A DNA stretch of 64,000 nt, taken from assembly GCA_022036555.1 (NCBI GenBank), contig CM039126.1, forward strand, positions 30,775,925-30,839,924, read 5' to 3'. The position numbers and the translations under genes are program-made. This DNA comes from Microstegium vimineum. Its lineage: Eukaryota; Streptophyta; Magnoliopsida; Poales; Poaceae. Numbering within the stretch: position 1 is the stretch's first letter; each line of letters begins with the position of its first letter. The notes below the pieces were generated by a model that searched no databases, was not told where the DNA came from, and saw only the letters and a program-made list of their open reading frames with translations. This document shows, piece after piece, positions 57,436 through 64,000 of the stretch.

Positions 57436-57853
57436 TTCCCTGGATAATAGTTGATGGTGAGATCATAATCTTTTATGAGTTCTAGCCACCTCCTCTGCCT
57501 CATGTTTAATTCCTTCAGAGTGAATATATATTTTAGTCTTTTGTGGTCACTATACAACACACACTTAGATCCATACAGATAATGTCTCCAAATTTTTAGT
57601 GCAAAGACCACAGCGCTCCTAGTTCAAGGTCATGTGTAGGATAATTTTCTTCATGTTTTGCATAGGCTATCACCCTACCTTTTTGCATTAGAACACACCC
57701 CAATCCTGACTTAGAGGCATCACAATAGATTACATATTCTTCTCCATTTTCAGGTAAGGCCAATATTGGTGCAGTGGTCAACCTGTTCTTTAGTTCTTGA
57801 AAACTTTTCTCACAGGCTGCTGTCCAAACAAACTCAACATCTTTTCTCAGCAA
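57436..57853 (-). pseudogene. E6 RNase H
   Basis: Minus-strand frames read FVWTAACEKSFQELKNRLTTAPIL and YCDASKSGLGCVLMQ (RNase H start), then after a frameshift near 57600 WRHYLYGSKCVLYSDHKRLKYIF and RRWLELIKDYDLTINYYPGK, the usual end of the domain. The MULE follows at 57435. Confidence 0.82.
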
Positions 57854-58642
57854 CTTAGCAACTTAGTAAGTGCTGCAGAAATCTGGGAGAATCCTTTTAT
57901 AAATCTGCGGTAATATCCCGCTAGACCTAGGAAGCTTCGTATCTCAGTTGGACTTGTAGGTCGATCCCATGACATCACAGACTCAATCTTGCTTGGGTCT
58001 ACCTCAACTCCCCTCCCTGACACCACGTGTGTCCCAGAAAGGCTACTTGGTCTAACTAAAATTCACATTTATTAAATTTTCCATACAGTTGGTTTTGCCT
58101 TAGGATCTGCAGTACTATTCTCAAGTGCTCGGCATGTTCTTCTTTGCTCTTTGAAAATATGAGGATGTCATCGATGAAAACTACCACAAATTTGTCCAAG
58201 TACTTTATAAAGAGCTTATTCATTAAGTTCATGAACATAGCAGGTGCATTGGTTAGCCCATAAGGAACTACTGTATACTCATAATGTCCATATCTAGACA
58301 CAAAGGCTGTTTTCTCTCTGTCTTCTGCCCTCACTTTCAGTTGATGGTAACCAGACCTTAAGTCTAGCTTTGAAAATACCCGTGCATTTCTTAGTTGGTC
58401 AAATAGGTCGTCTATCCGTGGTAGTAGGTATTTATTCTTTATTGTCACATTGTTCAACTCACGGTAATCTGTACATAACCTAAGCCCTCCATCCTTTTTC
58501 TCTGAGAATAGTATAGGGGCACCTCATGGTGACACACTCTCTCTAATAAACCCTTTTTTTTTAAGCCATCCAACCGTTTCTTCAGTTCAACTAACTCTTG
58601 TGGTGCCATTCTGTAGGGGCGTTTGGAGATGGGTGTTGTACC
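57854..58642 (-). pseudogene. E6 reverse transcriptase
   Basis: RT starts directly after the CACTA element with TTPISKRPYRMAPQELVELKKRL. Then come KKDGGLRLCTDYRELN, LPRIDDLFDQL, FSKLDLRSGYHQ, VPYGLTNAPAMFM and the catalytic region FIDDIL at 58161-58178, then QNQLYGKFNKCEF. A TGA near 58524 stands where tryptophan is expected (TGG to TGA) and there is a frameshift in an A/T run near 58555. The region 57860-58055 continues the RT thumb in broken frames. Confidence 0.83.
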
Positions 58643-59589
58643 CACTACCGGATTCGCAAGATTTGCCGAGTGCCCCGAGCACTCGGCACAAGCGGAAAAA
58701 CTCTCGGCAAAGGCTTTGGGCCAGTCGGCAAAAAAATAATCGGCAAAGGATCCTTTGTCGAGAGCTATTTATCGGGCACTCAGCAAAGCCTTTGCCGAGC
58801 GCTTTTCCGGCTCTCGGCAGAGAAAAGTAACGAGACGGCGTCTTCCGTCGCTGTCCGTCCTCACGGTTGATGTGTCGAGAGCCCTCTGACATGGCTCTCG
58901 GCAAAGCATATATATTTATTTTTTTAAAAAAATTCTTTGTCGAGAGCCCTCCTCCAGGCTCTCGGCAATCCTGGGAATCTGCCACAGAATGGCCTCTGTT
59001 TGGCACCTGTGCCGAGAGGGGCTCTCGGCAAAGGGGTCATTCCCAGGTATGCCGAGAGGGGCTCTCGGCAAAGGGGACATTTTTTCCCCTTTGCCGAGAG
59101 CTACCCTCGGCAAAGCGACCATAAACCCTTTTTTTGATTTTTTTTTCATTTTCCACTACAATATATCACATATATCATATCCATCACATATACCTCATGT
59201 CCATCACATATATCACACATTCATCACATATATCACACATTTCATCATATCTATCTCACATTCAACACTTATATCACAAAAAACACCTGCAAGTGACATA
59301 CACAAGTCCATCCAAAGTTCATACACAAGTGCACAAGTCCACAAGTCCATTCACAAGTTCACAAAAATATCTACAAGTTCATATCAAGTCCAACAAATGA
59401 ATCACAGAGATAAAGACAACTACTGTCCAACTCCCCAACCACTCGAAGCACCCCTCTGAGACGGCGGCGTATTCTGACCTGCATCGTTCTGGGGTGCTTC
59501 CGACGGAAGATGCGGAGCATTCAAACCCGCCGATATAGGCTGCACAAATACAAACACGTTGGATGTGTTAGACAAGGAATTCAATCTAA

Positions 59590-61647
59590 GTAGCTTAATT
59601 TTGAATGTCGACTTGACCCTTAAGCAATCGTAGTCTACTTACAGGAGTGCCAAGCCTGATCGGTGGAGGTAAAGGTAGAGGTGGCGGTGGTGGCGGTGGA
59701 GAGGGCGGAGGACCGTAACCCGAGTGTTGCCCAAGCCCTTGCATGTACTTGAGCATGGATGTCATATGCTCCTGCGTCCTTTGCAGCTCCTGCTGCTGCC
59801 TAAGTAGAAGGGCCTCGCGCTCGGCTTCCTTAGCCTCCTGCATCCGCCGATCGGCCTCCCTCTGGGCGTCCATAGCCGCAATTTGGGCCTGCAACATTTC
59901 ACCAATTGGTTAAATAATATAAAGGTAAGGTATGCAACAACTCAGAGGCTGTACTAAGCTGAGAAAAAACATGAATCACCTAGAGTGACAGAATATGCTG
60001 CTGTGAGGCTTCTGGCCGTGGGCATATGGGAATGCTAGAGTTGTTGCTCCGAGCCCGGATCTGAGAGAGGGAGGGAGTAGACGTCGGGTCGATGATGCCG
60101 CTACCAAGATAGTACCGCCCATGCTTCTTGCCACCTCCAAACCTCATCACAATCTCTGGATCTAGGTCCTGAGAGCCCGGGTCATAGTCCTGTCCATACT
60201 TAGACCTTGCCGCAGAGGTGTACTCAGTGATGCGGGCGTACGCGGTAGGGCTGCAGTACGCAGAGGGCGGTGCGTCCGCGCTGTAGGAGATGTTGGATGT
60301 CGTCAGCCCCATTTTGGACAAAGCAAACGCCTGGAAGGTGTTGCACGGCGCCCCCCATGTGAATCCGACTGCGAGATAGACATCAGAAAGATTAAAAATC
60401 ATATGAAATTGAATGTTGAAATTAAAACAATGAATTGAATTACCCAAACTTTGTCGAATGAGGCGAGGTTGTGGTTGCCTTGATGGTGCGATGCCCCTCC
60501 CATCTGTAAACGCCGCAACCGGGCAGCCTCGTGCGTTGCAACCCACTCGTCAGAGCACCACCTGTCCACAATCGCCCGCCAACACTCGGGATAATTGACG
60601 CACCACCAGGGACACATCTACACATCATCAGTTATTTGCATATTATATGAAAAAAAATATTAATATTGTTTATCTACCTTCGTGTACTGCTCATGTGTAA
60701 GCCTCTTGTCTCGTGCATCGTTCTTTTTAAGAGCTTCTCCGAGCTCGGACCTATGGTAGTTGACAATGGCTTGGATCCTTGACTCGTAATGGGTGTCCAC
60801 TACGAGCTTTCTGCATGCTTTTGAAAGAACCGCATGTGCCCTGTCCTCATATCCCTCCTCGCATTTGAAATAAAGCTGCATAGAGACACATATGTCTAGA
60901 GAATCATTTGAAGACAAAGGCAATGAATTGAGCAAAGTGGTCCGAAGAACACTTACCCAAAAGTCATGCTTCACCCGCGCCTTCTTGTTTCCAGCTATAT
61001 TGTCGGGGGCGTTGACGTAGTGCTTGAAGGTGTAGGCTGGCTCGTTCTTCCCGGCAAACTCAACCAAGCCAGGGAAGTGCGTCTTGCACAGAAGACCGAG
61101 GATGCCATTGATATGACGCACTTGAGCAGCAACACCCGACACAAGCGTCCAGTTCCTACATAAGTGATTCAGAACACATTAGTTTCAACTTCATTTTGGA
61201 ACATATCATAATAACAAGTATTGAAAACACGTAAATTTACTTACTTTTGACCTTCAGGACGAATCACCGGACGCCGTGCAAACGCCGGGGGAGAAGGGAG
61301 GACTACGGGACCTCGCAGGTACGGAGGTTTTCCAGTAGAGGAATGGGCAGGCTGCCCGACACACTCGTCCTCGTCCTGATGCTCCGGCCCGTCGTCGTCG
61401 TCATCCCCGTCCTGCTGCAGATGTTGCTCGTGCCCGTCGTCGTCGTCGTCCTCGTCCTGTTGGGGCTCCTCCGCGACCTCGTCCTCCACCAGCGTGGGAG
61501 GACGAGGAGGCTGTCTCCTCCTGCGACCCCTGCCGGTCCTGGTCGACTCCTCCTGCGACCCCTGCCGGTCCTGGTCGACGACTCCCCGTCCATGGGACGT
61601 GACCTCACGCAGACCGAGTTAACGTTCCTCATACGTCCTCCCACCAT
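59590..61647 (-). CDS. CACTA-encoded Transposase_24-like protein (En/Spm accessory protein)
   Basis: Exon-like blocks on the minus strand start at ATG 61647 (MVGGRMRNVNSV, then an acidic/proline-rich stretch to 61241, GTAAGT donor). Then come an exon with GILCLL-type helix, YVNAPDNIAGNKKARVKHDFW (61142-60957, donor GTAAGT), one with CEEGYEDRAHAVLSKACRKLV and RIQAIVNYHRSELG (60880-60676), one with WWCVNYPECWRAIVDRWCSDEW and LQMGGASHHQG (60617-60446), and one with DLDPEIVMRFGGGKKHGRYYLGSG and STPSLSQIRARSN (60385-59985). The last is a Glu/Arg/Gln coiled coil with a proline run (59897-59595). These match the plant En/Spm Transposase_24 family (PF03004), which binds the subterminal repeats. Exon limits are approximate. 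Confidence 0.65.
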
Positions 61648-61774
61648 CTTTTCTCAGTCACCTGCAATTGAAAATAATAAACAATAGATAATTAGTAAAT
61701 AATTAGATTAATTAACAGGCAATTAAAAATAGACACAAAATAAACAACATATATTTACTAAATATTACATGTTT

Positions 61775-62044
61775 TTAGAAATAATCTGCCGGATTAGCTG
61801 GATCATAAGACTCATCATCACTATTAACCATATCCAAATAATTAGTTGTATCCGAAGGAGTAATGTTGTCTTCGTTGTCATTGCCAACATGTAATCGTTC
61901 AAGCATTTCTAAATCCTTCACATTTTGCACCTCATGTCCTTCCTCCACGTCATCAACCAACTCATTGTCTATGTCACCAACGTTTCGAAATCGTCTCAAT
62001 TTTTTTCCCAAGCCTACACATGTGATATCAAGTCCACTCAACAA
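61775..62044 (-). pseudogene. Possible C-terminal remnant of the CACTA main transposase
   Basis: An 89-codon minus-strand frame, very acidic, ending DDESYDPANPADYF, lies upstream of the accessory gene, where the main transposase normally ends. No catalytic residues are present. The identity rests on position and composition only. Confidence 0.3.
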
Positions 62045-62789
62045 GTTTTGTGATTTTTGGAATTCGTTTGTATTTTATACAATTTTAAAAACAAGTCACA
62101 CGCAAGTTGTTGGTCAAGTTTGGTGAATAAGATGTTTAAAATTTCGCGTCTGTCCTTGGATACCGACTCAAAGTGCGCTACAAACCACGAATATTATTTT
62201 TTCAGTCATCAAATTCCATTATTCGATGCACCTGCACTTCAAAGTTGTTTTATTTAAAATATCATTTTAAATAAAAAACCAAACAAATATAGCAAAACTA
62301 CTAAAAAATATACGAAATTCTAAGATTAAGTCACTAGCGATGTAAGAAGCAAGTAAAATAAAATGAGTGGAAAAAAGAAAAAAAAATCAAATTCTTTGCC
62401 GAGAGTAACCCTAAAGCTCTCGGCAAAGAATCTTTGCCGAGAGCCCGCGACGTGGCTCTCGGCACAAAAATTATAAGGGAGAACGGTAGCACGCCGTTCA
62501 AAAGATTTGCCGAGAGCTTGACGGTTGACTCTCGGCAAAGGATAACGGAGGAGGCTGCCGTTTCGTTTGCCGAGAGGATTTTTTTGCCGACGGCGTAGCT
62601 CTCGGCAAAAGGAATTCTTTGCCGAGAGTTTTTATTTGCCGAGAGCCGGCTCTCGACACCGTGACTTCTGCCGAGTACTGTATGGTGCCGAGAGCAGCTC
62701 TCGACAAAGAATTTTGTGCCGAGTGCCCGATAAAAAGCTCTCGGCAAATCCTCGGGCACTCGGCAAACGTCCTGTTTCCGATAGTGACC

Positions 62790-63347
62790 GGGTATTAATT
62801 CAATTGCAAACTCTAATTCCCTATCTGGAGGCATGCCTGGCAAGTCCTCAGGAAAGACATCAGGGAACTCTTGAACTACATGTATGTCTTCTATTTTCTT
62901 CTCTTTAAGGCTTGCTAGAGATGCATTTGGGTTTATCGGTTTAGTCCGAACTCCAAAATAAAATATTCTGGAACCATCAGACCTCCTAATGGCTGCACAC
63001 TTTTGCTCATAGTCTAATAATACCCCATGCTCATGCAACCAATCCATGCCTAATATCACTTCTAACCCAGTCATATCTATCACAAGCAAATTTGCCAAGA
63101 ACTTAATATTCTGAATTATTATGGTCTGGTCTTTGCATATCTTTTCTACTTTTAATAGCACACCTGGGGAATTGACCCACAAGGCTTTTTCCAAGGGTGC
63201 GTGCACTAATCCATTTTTAATCATAAAGTTCTGAGAGATAAAGGAGTGTGTAGCACCTGAATCAAAAAGAACTGTACCAACAGCAGGTGGGATGAGTAAT
63301 TTACCAGTGATGATATCTGTAGCTGCGCCCAGTTGCTCTGCATTCAC
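62790..63347 (-). pseudogene. E6 protease
   Basis: The frame from 63347 contains LFDSGATHSFISQNF, the retropepsin active site, then LLVIDMTGLEVILGMDWL and FPDVFPEDLPGMPPDRELEFAIEL. It runs into the CACTA element at 62786, where unrelated residues extend the open frame. The protein would mature Gag-Pol. Confidence 0.87.
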
Positions 63348-63352
63348 AAAAT

Positions 63353-63991
63353 TCAGCTTGGCTGTACCCCACTTGGTCCACCACGTCCTGTTCCTCTCCC
63401 TGCTGTGTTTGGCTGTCCACCACCACCTCTTCCCATTGGTTGGTTACTCACTTGAGTGCGTTGTGCAGGCTGCACTGTTGTCTTTGTTGGGTGGGGACAA
63501 TTAATCTTGTGATGGCCTTCCTTGCCACAATTGAAGCAGGTACTTGATCCCTTTAAACAGTTATTGGTGAAATGTTTCCCTCCACACTTCCCACATATGG
63601 GGGCTGCATTCTGGTAGTTAGTTGGGGCTGGTTTATATGGTGGCACTTGAGGACGTGCTCGTGCTTGCTGTGTCATAGGTCTTTGCTCGAATCTTGCTTT
63701 CTTCCTTCTTTCTTCACCCAACTGAGAGTGCTCATATTCAAGTACTATGGCCCTGTTGACCAGATCTTGAAACCTGGTGATCATGTGAGGTCTCAAGTGC
63801 ATCCGAAGGAATGGGTGCAACCCTTCCATGAACTTCTCAACCTTTTTCTCCTCAGTGTTTACATCATCAGGGGCATACCTTGATAATTCAGTAAACTGAT
63901 GTACATACTCTCCTAGCCTTTTATTTCCTTGGACTAAATTTCGAAACTCCCTCTTCTTAATAGACACCTTTCCATCTGGAACAAATGCCAA
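63353..63991 (-). pseudogene. E6 gag, C-terminal part (continues beyond the window)
   Basis: It reads EFRNLVQGNKRLGEYVHQFTELSRYAP and VEKFMEGLHPFLR, followed by an Arg/Gln-rich linker and two zinc-binding motifs, CGKCGGKHFTNNC and CFNCGKEGHHKINC (CCHC knuckle), then a Gly-rich tail. The N-terminus lies beyond 64000. The frame stops at about 63353, just before protease. Confidence 0.87.
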
Positions 63992-64000
63992 AGTGAAAGC

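Larger units (their letters stand above)
58643..62786 (-). mobile_element. CACTA (En/Spm-type) DNA transposon inserted in E6
   Basis: The ends are CACTACCGGATTC at 58643 and, reversed, CACTATCGGAAAC at 62786, flanked by exact 3-bp duplications ACC (58640-58642 and 62787-62789). Both subterminal regions (58650-59115 and 62390-62780) are filled with ctttgccgag/ctcggcaaag motifs in both orientations, the binding sites of the transposon protein in this superfamily. Inside is a multi-exon Transposase_24-like gene on the minus strand; the main catalytic transposase (Transposase_21/TnpD) is missing. Length is 4.1 kb, so it is a non-autonomous internal-deletion derivative. Removing it restores the E6 frame. 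Confidence 0.93.
54480..64000 (-). mobile_element. E6: chromovirus-like gypsy element, truncated and twice interrupted
   Basis: On the minus strand from the right edge come gag with a zinc knuckle, protease (DSGATHSFI), RT (FIDDIL), RNase H and integrase, in gypsy order. The pattern resembles del/Tekay-type chromoviruses; the lineage is inference. The element is cut by a CACTA transposon between protease and RT and by a Mutator-like insertion between RNase H and integrase. The integrase end is lost near 54530, so chromodomain and 3' LTR are missing; the 5' LTR lies beyond the window. Confidence 0.87.

Noticed and set aside
58598..59137. Ser/Arg/Gln-rich frames in the CACTA subterminal regions (also 62326-62908)
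   Set aside because: They follow the ctcggcaaag motif array, are open in several frames and contain no domain.
61241..61687. Plus-strand Val/Leu-rich frame as a membrane protein gene
   Set aside because: It is the complement of the acidic repeat in the CACTA accessory gene (gtcgtcgtc runs) and so a by-product.
62334..62786. Extension of the E6 protease frame into the CACTA element as a real fusion protein
   Set aside because: The extension is translated subterminal repeat sequence; the true continuation of E6 pol starts at 58642.

Overview
The window is nuclear DNA of a flowering plant, almost certainly a grass (Poaceae). The evidence is its density of Ty3/gypsy LTR retrotransposons, the Stowaway-type MITE, CACTA and Mutator-like elements, a tRNA-derived SINE, and a plant BTB/POZ gene of the POB1 type with six coding exons. 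A panicoid grass is possible, but the sequence alone does not settle the species.

Layout. Position 1-275 is the outer end of an LTR (family 'LTR-A', minus strand) that leaves the window on the left. Position 657-26597 is a large Ty3/gypsy element (E1, plus strand) with gag-protease-RT-RNaseH-integrase and a long antisense gene with a Transposase_28-like N-terminus. E1 gag is split by a second, complete, minus-strand gypsy element (E2, 3483-13436, target duplication GGTAC). E2 has gag but only a relic of pol, and carries an antisense plant-mobile-domain (PMD) gene. From 27868 to 43226 lie fragments of a third gypsy family, which lacks pol and uses LTR-A: copy E4 is broken open by a del-like element (E3, 29600-39376, target duplication GCAGG). 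E3 contains a further family member (E5) fused into its gag. E5 carries a solo LTR (33654-34895, target duplication CGTTA) and an antisense F-box-like gene.

The only clear host gene is the BTB/BACK protein gene on the plus strand, 44406-51107, predicted at 536 residues. Its second intron contains a SINE with a 15-bp target duplication. A Stowaway-like MITE lies at 52592-52828. From about 54480 to the right edge is a minus-strand chromovirus-like gypsy element (E6). It is interrupted by a Pack-MULE-like insertion (55488-57435, near-perfect 9-bp duplication) and by a CACTA transposon (58643-62786, exact 3-bp duplication ACC).

The most interesting theme is that three gypsy families carry a protein-coding gene antisense to gag-pol. 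The cargo differs: Transposase_28-like, PMD or F-box. In the three copies with an intact 5' side the gene has its own TATA box 160-230 bp upstream of its start. Two copies of one family (E4 and E5) share the same left flank but carry different cargo genes, which looks like cargo exchange. Most breaks in the retroelement reading frames are single stop codons explicable as C-to-T changes (CAG/CAA/CGA to TAG/TAA/TGA), as expected from methylated, silenced copies.
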